Shown here in pieces: positions 1-8,049 of a stretch of DNA of 64,000 bases. Position numbers and translations under genes: made by a program. The stretch is from Actinomycetota bacterium. Its GTDB lineage: Bacteria > Actinomycetota > Acidimicrobiia > Acidimicrobiales > MedAcidi-G1. Positions within the stretch are counted from its first letter, which is position 1; the number at the start of each line of letters is the position of its first letter. The stretch is taken from positions 46,147 through 110,146 of the forward strand of contig PBLL01000015.1 of assembly GCA_002721755.1 (NCBI GenBank), read 5' to 3'. The notes beneath the pieces are model-generated. The model did no database searches. It saw nothing but the letters and a program-made list of their open reading frames with translations, and was not told the DNA's origin.

Positions 1-2
1 CT

Positions 3-152
3 CAACGTACTTTTGCATGCATGTTAGGCGGGAATGACGGGAAAACACTTTTCATATTGACTGCAAGCAGTGACCCAGAGTCAGGAATCGAACCGGGTGC
101 CGGTGCTATCTACACAGTGCAGGTGGAATTTTCTCGCTCTGGAAAACCCTAA
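3..152 (+). CDS. SMP-30/gluconolactonase family protein, C-terminal fragment
   Basis: An open frame runs from the left window edge for 49 codons to a TAA at 150-152. The residues include an ACMLGG stretch followed by TLFILTA, which is the usual last-blade signature of the SMP-30/gluconolactonase/LRE beta-propeller family, and the tail ends FSRSGKP as short tails in this family do. These enzymes hydrolyse sugar lactones using a bound divalent metal. The metal ligands lie upstream of the window and cannot be checked. It converges on the next gene with only two bases between the stop codons. Confidence 0.72.
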   Translation, partial: QRTFACMLGGNDGKTLFILTASSDPESGIEPGAGAIYTVQVEFSRSGKP

Positions 153-154
153 CT

Positions 155-625
155 TTATTCAGGGAACCTAATCAGAGGAATCACTCTTTGTGTTCGTGAC
201 TGATAATCGTTGTACCATGCGCGATCCTCGCAAAGTTGCTCCCAAAGTGAATCACGCTCTTCGCCTTCTAAGATTTCAGGAGTACAAATATACTCGCCTG
301 TTTGAGTCTGGATTTTGACTTCAGGATTAGAATCTGTATCTCTTAGATTGGCAAGCCAATCTGGTTCTTTGTCAGCTCCCGCGAAAGATCCGACTACCAC
401 TCGATGCCCGTTTGCGTCACGCCAAATAGGGAGTGCAACTTTGTGTTCTTTCCCAGAACGCCTGCCTACTGTAGCGAGAACTATATGTTGCATTCCAACT
501 TGTTGCCAAACAGCGTCCTCTTTACCGTTTTCTAGCGCCTGTACGTGAGCGTGAGATATTTGAATTATCTCTTCATGAGTAGGGGTTTCCCAAAATTGTT
601 CAATTTTTTGATTTTCAGTGGTCAT
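155..625 (-). CDS. deazaflavin (F420)-dependent nitroreductase-family protein
   Basis: 156 residues matching the DUF385/Ddn-like split beta-barrel family that binds reduced F420 in actinobacteria. Recognisable features are the central LATVGRRSGKEHKVALP segment (about residues 50-66), the VVVGSFAGADKEPDWLANLR segment, and the closing RVIPLIRF. The family reduces activated double bonds or nitro groups with F420H2; the substrate here is unknown. Its ATG overlaps the stop of the upstream acyl-CoA ligase by one base (TAATG), so the pair is translationally coupled. An FbiC gene at 29.5 kb shows that the organism makes the F420 precursor. Confidence 0.8.
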   Translation of the reverse strand: MTTENQKIEQFWETPTHEEIIQISHAHVQALENGKEDAVWQQVGMQHIVLATVGRRSGKEHKVALPIWRDANGHRVVVGSFAGADKEPDWLANLRDTDSNPEVKIQTQTGEYICTPEILEGEERDSLWEQLCEDRAWYNDYQSRTQRVIPLIRFPE

Positions 626-2187
626 TAAATTCGCCTATCTTCTTCTTTCCAATATGGTTCACGTAAAGGCTGTTTTTGAATTTTTCCTGTTCCAGTTCTC
701 GGTAATTCGTCAAGAAAATCTATTGACTTCGGAGCTTTATAACCCGCTAAATTATCTCGACAGTAGGATACAAGTTCCTTTGCTAAAGAATCTAAATCAT
801 CATAAGAGTCACCAGGAACAACTACAGCTTTTACTTGTTCACCGAACTCCTCATCTGGTACACCAATAATCGCAACATCCTTCACCGCGGGATGCCCTCC
901 GAGAACTCCTTCAATTTCAGCAGGGTAAATATTTACTCCACCAGAAATTATCATGTCTATTTTTCGATCGCTTAACCACAAATAGCCGTCCTCGTCTAAG
1001 TATCCAATATCCCCAAACGTAAAAACACCTGGCTCTAGATGAGCAGCCTCGGTTTTTTCAGGAGCGTTATGATATTCAAAATCTGTCCCCATCAAATTTC
1101 TGAAATACAAAGTTCCTTCAACTCCGTTTGCGCATCTATTGCCGGAATCGTCTACTACGATGACTTCAATTGTTTCAAGAGGCTTACCCAAGCTCCCTCC
1201 ACGCTCTAACCATTCTTCTGAGCTTATGAGTGAAATAATTCCACCTTCTGTAGCGCCGTAGTATTCAGTAATTTTCTTTCCGAACCAATCAATCATTTGT
1301 GATTTGATTTTCGGTGGGCATGGGGCGGCGCCGTGCAAAACAGTTTGAATGGAATCTCCTTTAAAATTGCTTCTTTCAGTTTCGGGTAAATCTAAAAGCC
1401 GCTTGAACTGCGTGGGAACCAGATGCACATTTGTTGCATCATGCTCTTCGATTAACGCCAACAAACCTGCAGGGTCAAATTTATGTTGCATCACAACCGA
1501 AGATCCTGCAATCATTGGAAGCCAGGAAAAAGCCCATTGTGCCGAATGGTAAACAGGCCCACACAGGGCAGTTACACCTGGAACGGGTAACATCGCTGCG
1601 AAGCCAGCTGCCACTAGTTGCATTATGTCGGGAGTTACCCCGGGTCCAGATTCTGTAAGTCCGCTCCTTACTCCTTTTGGTCTACCAGTTGTTCCAGACG
1701 TGTAGAACATCGGGCCACCAAGTAATTGATCTTCTGGTTCCTCATCAGATTGACTCGTCAAAAAATCTTCGTAGGAAACAAAGTTATCTATGGGATCTCC
1801 ACCAGCTTGCAGAACTAATGAAATGTTTTTTGATCTGGGATCCGCGAGACTTTTTTTCACTTCCTCCTGGAATCTTTCACCGACCATAATCGCTTTACAT
1901 CCAGAGTCTTCATAAACATATGCAAGCTCGTCGGCTACCCAATGCCAGTTAACTGGCACGTAGATAAGACCTGCGTGAGCACACGCGAAAGAAGTTTCAA
2001 ACCATTCCATTCTGTTTCCAGCGATAATGGCAACTGAATCACCTTGTTGAAGACCAGCTTGCCTGAAGCCATGAACTAAACAGTTGATTCGTCTATCTAG
2101 GTCTTTCCAGTTTATTGATCCGTTATCATCTACTAGGGCTAAATCTTCACCCTTATTTTCTGCGAAATCTTTCATTAAGACTGACAT
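625..2187 (-). CDS. acyl-CoA synthetase, AMP-forming
   Basis: 520 residues, full length for a class I adenylate-forming ligase. The P-loop-like YTSGTTGRPKG motif is at 162-172, a YYGATEGG A5 motif follows, then FGDIGYLDEDGYLWLSDR with the hinge, ISGGVNIYPAEIE, and the catalytic Lys in PRTGTGKIQK near the C-terminus. Such enzymes activate a carboxylic acid as acyl-AMP and transfer it to CoA; chain length cannot be read from the sequence. It is the first gene of a two-gene unit with the deazaflavin-type reductase. A 98-bp gap separates it from the divergent gene at 2286. Confidence 0.9.
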   Translation of the reverse strand: MSVLMKDFAENKGEDLALVDDNGSINWKDLDRRINCLVHGFRQAGLQQGDSVAIIAGNRMEWFETSFACAHAGLIYVPVNWHWVADELAYVYEDSGCKAIMVGERFQEEVKKSLADPRSKNISLVLQAGGDPIDNFVSYEDFLTSQSDEEPEDQLLGGPMFYTSGTTGRPKGVRSGLTESGPGVTPDIMQLVAAGFAAMLPVPGVTALCGPVYHSAQWAFSWLPMIAGSSVVMQHKFDPAGLLALIEEHDATNVHLVPTQFKRLLDLPETERSNFKGDSIQTVLHGAAPCPPKIKSQMIDWFGKKITEYYGATEGGIISLISSEEWLERGGSLGKPLETIEVIVVDDSGNRCANGVEGTLYFRNLMGTDFEYHNAPEKTEAAHLEPGVFTFGDIGYLDEDGYLWLSDRKIDMIISGGVNIYPAEIEGVLGGHPAVKDVAIIGVPDEEFGEQVKAVVVPGDSYDDLDSLAKELVSYCRDNLAGYKAPKSIDFLDELPRTGTGKIQKQPLREPYWKEEDRRI

Positions 2188-2285
2188 AAAATCACCTTCC
2201 GTACATAAAAGAAACTATCCTCAATTCAACTAGTTATTATGTATCGGAGTTTTACCGAAATATTTTTTTATTACAGGCGAGCAAA

Positions 2286-2609
2286 ATGAACACTGACACT
2301 TCTGAAAATACTGATATTCAATCCGCGAGTAAAACATTTTCAACTTCAATGGTGATTTCTGGCATCAGGTGCACTTTGAGCTACGTAGTGTTTCCTTGGC
2401 TATTGCCGCTGGCGGGTGTAGCTGGCGGTGTTACAGCGGGACTGGGACTTCCAATCGGTTTAATTGCAATTTTTTTCAATGTGTTAAGTATTCGCAGGTT
2501 CTGGACCAGTGATCATAATTTGAAGTGGATTATTGCCACGATAAATGCAGGCGTAATAATCCTTCTTTTGATTCTCGTCGTTATGGACCTTGCAGACCTT
2601 TTGTCTTAA
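2286..2609 (+). CDS. small two- to three-helix membrane protein
   Basis: 107 residues with a polar N-terminus of about 25 residues, a hydrophobic stretch around 32-70 (Pro/Gly-rich, probably two helices or a hairpin), and a C-terminal helix around 82-102. I do not recognise a family. It lies just upstream of the YbaN-like gene, with a 7-bp gap to that gene's ATG, so the two are probably co-transcribed. A purine-rich AGGCGAG lies upstream of the ATG. Confidence 0.6.
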   Translation: MNTDTSENTDIQSASKTFSTSMVISGIRCTLSYVVFPWLLPLAGVAGGVTAGLGLPIGLIAIFFNVLSIRRFWTSDHNLKWIIATINAGVIILLLILVVMDLADLLS

Positions 2610-2616
2610 AAATCAC

Positions 2617-3027
2617 ATGGCGAATACAAAAAAAGCTTTAAGCAAAGTTAAAAAGTTTATTTTAACTTTTCTAGGTTTTATCTGCGTTGCTTTAGGGCTC
2701 ATTGGAATTGTCGTTCCGGGACTCCCAACTACTGTTTTCATGATAATTGCTGCTTGGCTTTTCTCGATTTCAAGCCCGCGCTTTGAAAAATGGCTTCTTG
2801 GTCTTCCTAGAATTGGTCCCGCTATTTCGAACTATCGGGAAGGCCTCGGAATGCCCAAAAAGGCAAAATATTTTGCAGTTTGCTCAATAGTGGTCTTTTG
2901 TTCTCTAGCAACAATTTTTTTGCTGTCAAATACAATCATTAAATTTGTTGTAGCAGCTGTCGGAGTATTAGGAATCTGGTATATAACAACTAAAGTCCCA
3001 ACCCGTGAAAGAATCAACTATGGCTGA
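2617..3027 (+). CDS. DUF454 / YbaN-family inner membrane protein
   Basis: 136 residues from the ATG at 2617. An upstream in-frame TTG at 2590 would overlap the previous gene and is less likely. The sequence LGFICVALGLIGIVVPGLPTT followed by F-x-IIAAWLFSISSPRFEKWL is the hallmark of the YbaN/DUF454 family: two N-terminal helices with a GIVVPGLPTT turn, then a conserved S-S-P-R-F-E motif. Two more helices follow near residues 85-125. The biochemical role of the family is not established. Confidence 0.82.
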   Translation: MANTKKALSKVKKFILTFLGFICVALGLIGIVVPGLPTTVFMIIAAWLFSISSPRFEKWLLGLPRIGPAISNYREGLGMPKKAKYFAVCSIVVFCSLATIFLLSNTIIKFVVAAVGVLGIWYITTKVPTRERINYG

Positions 3028-3038
3028 CAAAAAATTTC

Positions 3039-3827
3039 TTAAGTGCTAAAAAATTCAGAATAGTCAGGACCAGCTCTTAGAGAATGTCCACCATCTACGG
3101 TAAATGTTTGCCCGGTGATCCATCTCGAGTCCGGTCCTAATAGGAAACACACCATTGCTGCCACATCTTCAGGTATTCCAACCTCACCCAAAGGTATGTT
3201 CTTAAGGTAACTCTTGTAAATTTCACTTTCGCGCGGTATTACTTCCATCATTTCGGTAGCTATAAAACCTGGTCTGACGGAGTTGAATCGTATTTGGAGT
3301 TCTCCATACTCATTGGCTGCATTTTGCATCATTGTTTCGATTCCAGCTTTCGAAACTGTATAGGCAGCAAAAAAAGGATGCGTTAGTTGCGATGCAATTG
3401 AAGACATTCCGATAAATGATCCCTTTCCATTATTTTTGAAATAAGGAATTGAGTGTTTTACACAGTGCATGGTTCCGAGAATGTTTAGCCTCAGGGTGTC
3501 TAAATACTGTTCTGCGTCAAGATTTTCGTAAGGACCCAACCCTATTGCTCCTCCGGCGTTAGCAACAAGACCTTCTAGTTCGCCTGAAGGACCGGCAGCT
3601 CTTGAAATGCAATCACGGACAGATTCTTCGTCGGTAACATCACAAACCACATAGGCGACTTCAACTCCATGAAGCTTGTGAATTTTTTCAGCAGTTTGTT
3701 TTAATGTTTCCAGTGTCCGACCACATATTGTTACAGTTGCTCCCCGTTCCGCTAGGGATTCTGCACAAGCTCGACCAATGCCTGTACCACCTCCAGTTAT
3801 CAGAACTCTCATTTCATCAAAAGACAT
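3039..3827 (-). CDS. short-chain dehydrogenase/reductase (SDR)
   Basis: 262 residues from the ATG at 3827, which has an AGGAG about five bases upstream; the in-frame TTG at 3842 is upstream of that ribosome site and unlikely. Classical SDR features are the TGGGTGIG cofactor loop (11-18), NAGG (about 90-93), the catalytic Ser in MSSIAS, YTVSK (Tyr156, Lys160) and a C-terminal GQTFTVDGG. It resembles 3-oxoacyl reductases and other NAD(P)-dependent alcohol dehydrogenases; the substrate is unknown. It is divergent from the riboswitch-controlled thiamin operon. Confidence 0.88.
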   Translation of the reverse strand: MSFDEMRVLITGGGTGIGRACAESLAERGATVTICGRTLETLKQTAEKIHKLHGVEVAYVVCDVTDEESVRDCISRAAGPSGELEGLVANAGGAIGLGPYENLDAEQYLDTLRLNILGTMHCVKHSIPYFKNNGKGSFIGMSSIASQLTHPFFAAYTVSKAGIETMMQNAANEYGELQIRFNSVRPGFIATEMMEVIPRESEIYKSYLKNIPLGEVGIPEDVAAMVCFLLGPDSRWITGQTFTVDGGHSLRAGPDYSEFFST

Positions 3828-3887
3828 TTTTCTCCTATTCAAGAAAAGACTTAACTAACCCTTGTAAAAGCGATACTATATGAATTG

Positions 3888-3985
3888 ACATACGGGGAGC
3901 TCGGACCATCCGAGCTGAGAGGACTGAGTCCGGTATCGGAGGGCAGTTGACCCGAGAACCTGATCTGGGTAATGCCAGCGGAGGA
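3888..3985 (+). promoter_or_regulatory. TPP (thiamin pyrophosphate) riboswitch
   Basis: The leader carries the conserved THI-box blocks in order: ACGGGGAGC, GCTGAGAGG, a variable helix, then GAGAACCTGATCTGGGTAA and TGCCAGCGGAGGAA. These form the three-way junction that binds TPP. The ribosome-binding GGAGG for the next gene is the last part of the 3' aptamer strand, so ligand binding probably sequesters it and represses translation. A weak candidate promoter (TTAACT, 17 bp, TACTAT at 3874-3879) would start the RNA just before the aptamer. Downstream genes fit thiamin uptake. Confidence 0.93.
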
Positions 3986-5032
3986 ATGATGAAAAAATAT
4001 TTTAAGCTCACAACACTAACACTGGTTCTAACGTTGCTTTCTTGTGCGAGTTCTGAAACCGCTTCAAATAATAATCAAACTGGGTCTTCTGTTACTCTGC
4101 TAACTCATGATTCATTTACTGTTTCGGATGGAATCTTTGATTCTTTTACCTCCGAAACTGGTATTTCAGTTGAGCAATTAGCTTTAGGTGATACTGGGCA
4201 ACTCATCTCTGCAGCTATTTTGACTAAAGAAGACCCCCTAGGTGATGTCATCTTTGGTATTGACAATACATTTCTTGGTAGAGCGGTTAACGCCGAGATA
4301 CTGGAAACCTACGAATCGCCAAATAAGAATCAAATACGAGATCACTTTGATCATGACCAATCTCCCTATTTAACCCCAATTGATTTCGGTCATGTGTGTG
4401 TCAACTATTGGAAGGATTACTTCACTGAGTCCCTACCACCCCCAAATAATTTTCACGATCTAATTGACCCCGCTTACTCGAACTTACTTGTCGTGCAAAA
4501 TCCCGAAACATCTTCGCCCGGTTTGGCTTTCTTGATTGCTACTATTTCGCATTTCGGAGAAAATTGGTTGAATTTCTGGGAGAAATTAGACGAAAACAAC
4601 GTTTCTGTTACAAGCGATTGGGAGAGTTCTTACTACGGTGAATTTATTGCTGGTGATGGTCAGAAACCACTAGTTGTTTCATATGCATCAAGTCCCATAG
4701 CGGAGTTAATTTTTTCGGATCCAGAAAGCGGGATTCCTCCAACTGGAATAATTGAAGACACCTGTTTCAAACAAGTTGAGTATGCGGGAATTCTAAGAGG
4801 TACTAAGAAAAGAACTGAGGCTGAAGCGCTTATTGATTTTTTGCTATCAAATACCTTTCAAGAAGACATACCTTTCAACATGTTCATGATGCCAGTTTCC
4901 TCCGAGGCCGAATTGCCGGATGAATTTACTGACTATCCGGAGATACAAACAGGATTTTCGTTATCAGCATTTGAAATAGATGAAAGACGAAATATTTGGA
5001 CTGATTTGTGGACAGAAAAAATACTCCGCTGA
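3986..5032 (+). CDS. thiB: thiamin ABC transporter substrate-binding lipoprotein
   Basis: 348 residues from the first of two consecutive ATGs, right after the riboswitch GGAGG. An N-terminal signal with a lipobox (LTLLSC) indicates a lipid-anchored extracytoplasmic binding protein. The body has the SVTLLTHDSF start, DPLGDVIFGIDN and PIDFGHVCVNY typical of ThiB-like (iron/thiamin/putrescine cluster) binding proteins. Together with the TPP riboswitch this supports capture of thiamin or a phosphate ester. The reading frame overlaps the permease gene by 25 bp. Confidence 0.87.
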   Translation: MMKKYFKLTTLTLVLTLLSCASSETASNNNQTGSSVTLLTHDSFTVSDGIFDSFTSETGISVEQLALGDTGQLISAAILTKEDPLGDVIFGIDNTFLGRAVNAEILETYESPNKNQIRDHFDHDQSPYLTPIDFGHVCVNYWKDYFTESLPPPNNFHDLIDPAYSNLLVVQNPETSSPGLAFLIATISHFGENWLNFWEKLDENNVSVTSDWESSYYGEFIAGDGQKPLVVSYASSPIAELIFSDPESGIPPTGIIEDTCFKQVEYAGILRGTKKRTEAEALIDFLLSNTFQEDIPFNMFMMPVSSEAELPDEFTDYPEIQTGFSLSAFEIDERRNIWTDLWTEKILR

Positions 5033-6618
5033 ATCAACCAATAGGTAAAAAACAGTGGTTGCTGGTTCTTTTACCTTTTTCCTATTTCTCTTTCTTCTTT
5101 TTTCTCCCAGTTCTAAAAATTTTTGGAACTACCTCAAATGCTTTTTTTCATCCAATTCGTAAAATACTTTTTGAATCATCTTTTTGGGAAATAGTTTGGT
5201 TTACTTTCTGGCAGGCAGCGGTTTCAACTGTTCTATCTATCCTCTTTGCTTTTCCTGCAATTTTTCTTTTCTCGAAGTATGACTTTAAAGCTTTGCGCGT
5301 CATCCGATCTCTTGTCACGATTCCTTTTGTTTTACCTACCGTTGTAGTAGCTAGTGCATTTACAGCTGTTTTTTCGAAATTCAATCTGGATCAGGGAATG
5401 CTGAATTTAAAGCATACTGTTTTCGCTATTTTGCTTGCTCACATTTTTTTCAACTCTTCAATAGCGATCCGCGTGATCTCTTCGTTTTGGGAAGGACTCG
5501 ACGATAGTCCTGAAAATCAAGCAAGAATTTTAGGTGCGAATATTTATAAAACTTTCTTTCAAATCACTATCCCGCGCATTTTGCCTGCAATAATCTCCGC
5601 GGCAACTACTATTTTTCTTTTTTGCGTGACTTCTTTCGGGGTCATTCTTATTCTTGGAGGCCCTAAAACTGCAACAATCGAAACTGAAATATGGCGGCAC
5701 GCTATCTGGAGAGGAGATATAACGCAGGCAAGCGTATTCGCAGTAATTCAATTTACTTTCGTGACCGTACTTTCTGTATTTCTGGTAAGGAATGAGAAAA
5801 AAGTAACCAAAACAGAGAGTCTTTCCCTGAAAAGAAAAACGAAACCTAGAAAATTGGTTTTAACTGCCCACTTAATTTATCTTTTTTGTTTGTTTTGTTT
5901 GCCCTTGATTATCCTCTTAGATCGCTCGTTAAAAAACTATTCATCTGATCCTTTTGCATTTTTTTCAGGGTTAACTGAACGCAGCAACGTAATTCCAATT
6001 TCTCCACTCGCTTCTTTATGGAATTCACTTATCTTCGCGGGAGTTGCCACTTTAATAGCAGTTTTTTTGGGAACTCTTACTTCTACTCTCATCGTTCACG
6101 GCAACAGAATGGTCTCTAATTTTATGAATATTTCCACCTCTATTCCTTTGGGGGTTTCTGCTGTAACAATAGGTTTTGGTGTTTTTGTTTTTTTCACTGG
6201 GTCCCTAGCTGGCTTGCGAAACTCTTTTTGGCTAATTCCAATACTTCATGCACTTATAGGAATTCCATTTGTTGTAAGGGGTCTTGTCCCAGCAATGCGT
6301 CGAATTCCATCACGTTTTTACGAAAGCTCTAGCCTCCTCGGAGTAACTCCTCTTAGAACTTGGTTTGATTTAGATTTAAGACTTTCAATGCGTCCCCTTC
6401 TTGTTGGGGCTGGATTCTCATTTGCCATATCCCTTGGAGAATTCGGTGCTACTTCTTTTCTTCCTAGAAATCCCGACAATCTCACAGCGCCGTTGGTGAT
6501 TTACCGGCTATTAGGTACACCTGGGCAAGAGTTGCGTGGTCAAGCTATGGCACTTGCGATCGTCTTAGCGGCAATCACTTCTTTCAGCATCTTCAGTATT
6601 GAGCAAATACGGAAATAA
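5008..6618 (+). CDS. thiP: thiamin ABC transporter permease, fused double-domain
   Basis: 536 residues, the same length as characterised ThiP, with about twelve transmembrane helices forming two fused permease domains. Each half carries a cytoplasmic coupling loop: around ENQARILGANIYKTFFQITIPRILP in the first, and FYESSSLLGVTPLRTWFDLDL in the second. It starts at a GTG inside the end of thiB. The gene ends three bases from a convergent thioesterase gene, so no ATP-binding subunit follows; an ATPase must come from elsewhere if the importer works as an ABC system. Confidence 0.87.
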   Translation: MDRKNTPLNQPIGKKQWLLVLLPFSYFSFFFFLPVLKIFGTTSNAFFHPIRKILFESSFWEIVWFTFWQAAVSTVLSILFAFPAIFLFSKYDFKALRVIRSLVTIPFVLPTVVVASAFTAVFSKFNLDQGMLNLKHTVFAILLAHIFFNSSIAIRVISSFWEGLDDSPENQARILGANIYKTFFQITIPRILPAIISAATTIFLFCVTSFGVILILGGPKTATIETEIWRHAIWRGDITQASVFAVIQFTFVTVLSVFLVRNEKKVTKTESLSLKRKTKPRKLVLTAHLIYLFCLFCLPLIILLDRSLKNYSSDPFAFFSGLTERSNVIPISPLASLWNSLIFAGVATLIAVFLGTLTSTLIVHGNRMVSNFMNISTSIPLGVSAVTIGFGVFVFFTGSLAGLRNSFWLIPILHALIGIPFVVRGLVPAMRRIPSRFYESSSLLGVTPLRTWFDLDLRLSMRPLLVGAGFSFAISLGEFGATSFLPRNPDNLTAPLVIYRLLGTPGQELRGQAMALAIVLAAITSFSIFSIEQIRK

Positions 6619-6621
6619 AAT

Positions 6622-7422
6622 CTATTCTCTTGTGGCCTTATTTTTCACCAAAGCTAATTGTCGACTTTGTGCTACCAGTGAACCAGTACTATCCCAAAGA
6701 CGTCCAGTTTCGATCGTAGAACCATTCTGAAAATCATCTGTGTAGAAATGTCCTGCCAACCAACCTTCTGTTGGAAATTTACGTATTTGAACACTTAGTT
6801 GAACTGTGGGGACCCACCCAAGCCTTCCCAATCTTGAAAATATCGAAGGAGGGAAGGCGTCCGAAAAAAGCGCCAAAGCCAAAGAATCTGGCTCGGTCGA
6901 GTCACAAAATCTTATCCAGCCATATACTTCAGCCTTTTGAGAATCACTTTCCATTTCAGCTATACGAACCTCTACTCTTCTCCGAATCGGCAATTCAATA
7001 CCTTGACTTGCTGAAGACCTCTCGCTGCATTTTTCTGGAGGTGGCAAGATCGGAGGTTGTATTTCAAAATTACGTGAATCATTATTCTTAATTTCCAAAT
7101 TTCCGAACTCTGCTACTACTTTCAATGCAAGTTTTTGTTCTTGTATCATTGAACCTTCACAAGTTGAAATACTGTTACCTTCTTTTAGTAACACCGCCTC
7201 CACTTCTGACTCAGCTTTAATATTTCCTGGACGCAAGAAATGCGCACTAGCGGAAAGTAAATCGCTGAATGTAGTCTGCTGTTTCATGGCACGCAGAACG
7301 ACAGCTAGTAAATAGCCACCATTGGGAACATTTCCTATGTTCCAGTTTTCATTTAGATGACCATACCAATGGTTTTCTTCTCTTTTTTCAAAAGTTGTTT
7401 CATCAATAAACTGTGACACCAT
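6622..7422 (-). CDS. acyl-CoA thioesterase-family protein (double hotdog)
   Basis: 266 residues from the ATG at 7422 (a TTG one codon upstream is possible). The N-terminal half has WNIGNVPNGGYLLAVVLRAM and a SASAHFLRPG strand, and the C-terminal half has LALALFSDAFPPSIF followed by GWVPTVQLSVQIR. These are the landmarks of the TesB-like tandem hotdog thioesterase family (PF13622), which hydrolyses acyl-CoA to free acid and CoA. The substrate range is not evident. It stands 15 bp downstream of the DAGK-like gene and may belong to the long minus-strand unit. Confidence 0.8.
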   Translation of the reverse strand: MVSQFIDETTFEKREENHWYGHLNENWNIGNVPNGGYLLAVVLRAMKQQTTFSDLLSASAHFLRPGNIKAESEVEAVLLKEGNSISTCEGSMIQEQKLALKVVAEFGNLEIKNNDSRNFEIQPPILPPPEKCSERSSASQGIELPIRRRVEVRIAEMESDSQKAEVYGWIRFCDSTEPDSLALALFSDAFPPSIFSRLGRLGWVPTVQLSVQIRKFPTEGWLAGHFYTDDFQNGSTIETGRLWDSTGSLVAQSRQLALVKNKATRE

Positions 7423-7440
7423 CAATCATCTTTCTATGCA

Positions 7441-8049
7441 CTAAACAATTACTTTTAAAGCTTGCTCTTCAATTCTGAATGAAACATTTGAAAAGTTGCC
7501 GACCTTTTGACCATCAATTCGAACACAGCTATTTTTTGGGAGATCAAACTGTTCTGCTTTAACTCTTTCATATCTAATTCCCGGATGAGGCACATGTGTT
7601 CCAGAAGCAGCACGTCGTAAAGCTTTTAATTTCTGTCCGAAATTTAAATCAATTTTCAATACATCTAGTCTTCCATCTCCCGGGTGAGCTTTCGGCGCCA
7701 CATTCATTTTCCCGTAGTAGGCGACATTAGAAATTAAAATCATTTCGCCAAAAAATTTTTTCCCTATTAAGACATGAGAAGAAAACCAGAAAATCTTTCC
7801 ATCCAACAAGATGCACCCCAAATCGACATTGACACCTGCAGCTCCTTCTTTATGTAGACGGCTTCTATCAGAACGTCCGCCCAAAGTTCTCCATAAGTCT
7901 CCACCTAAAAGTCCAAACACTGGGAGAGTTTTCTCATTTCGTTTGTAAGCGTTTATCTGCTTAAAAAGATCTTCGTTGCTCTGCACAACTAATCCATCAG
8001 CAGGTAACGAAGTGGCCGAACCCCAACTATCACCCTTGTTCAAATTCAT
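7441..8049 (-). CDS. diacylglycerol kinase-like (YegS/DAGK C-domain) protein, short
   Basis: 202 residues. The C-terminal part shows the lipid-kinase C-domain pattern: a glycine-rich strand, NVAPKAHPGDGRLDVLKID, and a closing RIDGQKVG segment. The N-terminal part has LLGGDLWRTLGGR, resembling the second nucleotide-binding loop of actinobacterial DAGK homologues, but the canonical GGDGT loop and preceding Rossmann strands are missing; the family is usually about 300 residues. It may be a degenerate or non-catalytic relative. Its ATG overlaps the helicase stop (ATGA). Kinase activity is not supported. Confidence 0.6.
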   Translation of the reverse strand: MNLNKGDSWGSATSLPADGLVVQSNEDLFKQINAYKRNEKTLPVFGLLGGDLWRTLGGRSDRSRLHKEGAAGVNVDLGCILLDGKIFWFSSHVLIGKKFFGEMILISNVAYYGKMNVAPKAHPGDGRLDVLKIDLNFGQKLKALRRAASGTHVPHPGIRYERVKAEQFDLPKNSCVRIDGQKVGNFSNVSFRIEEQALKVIV

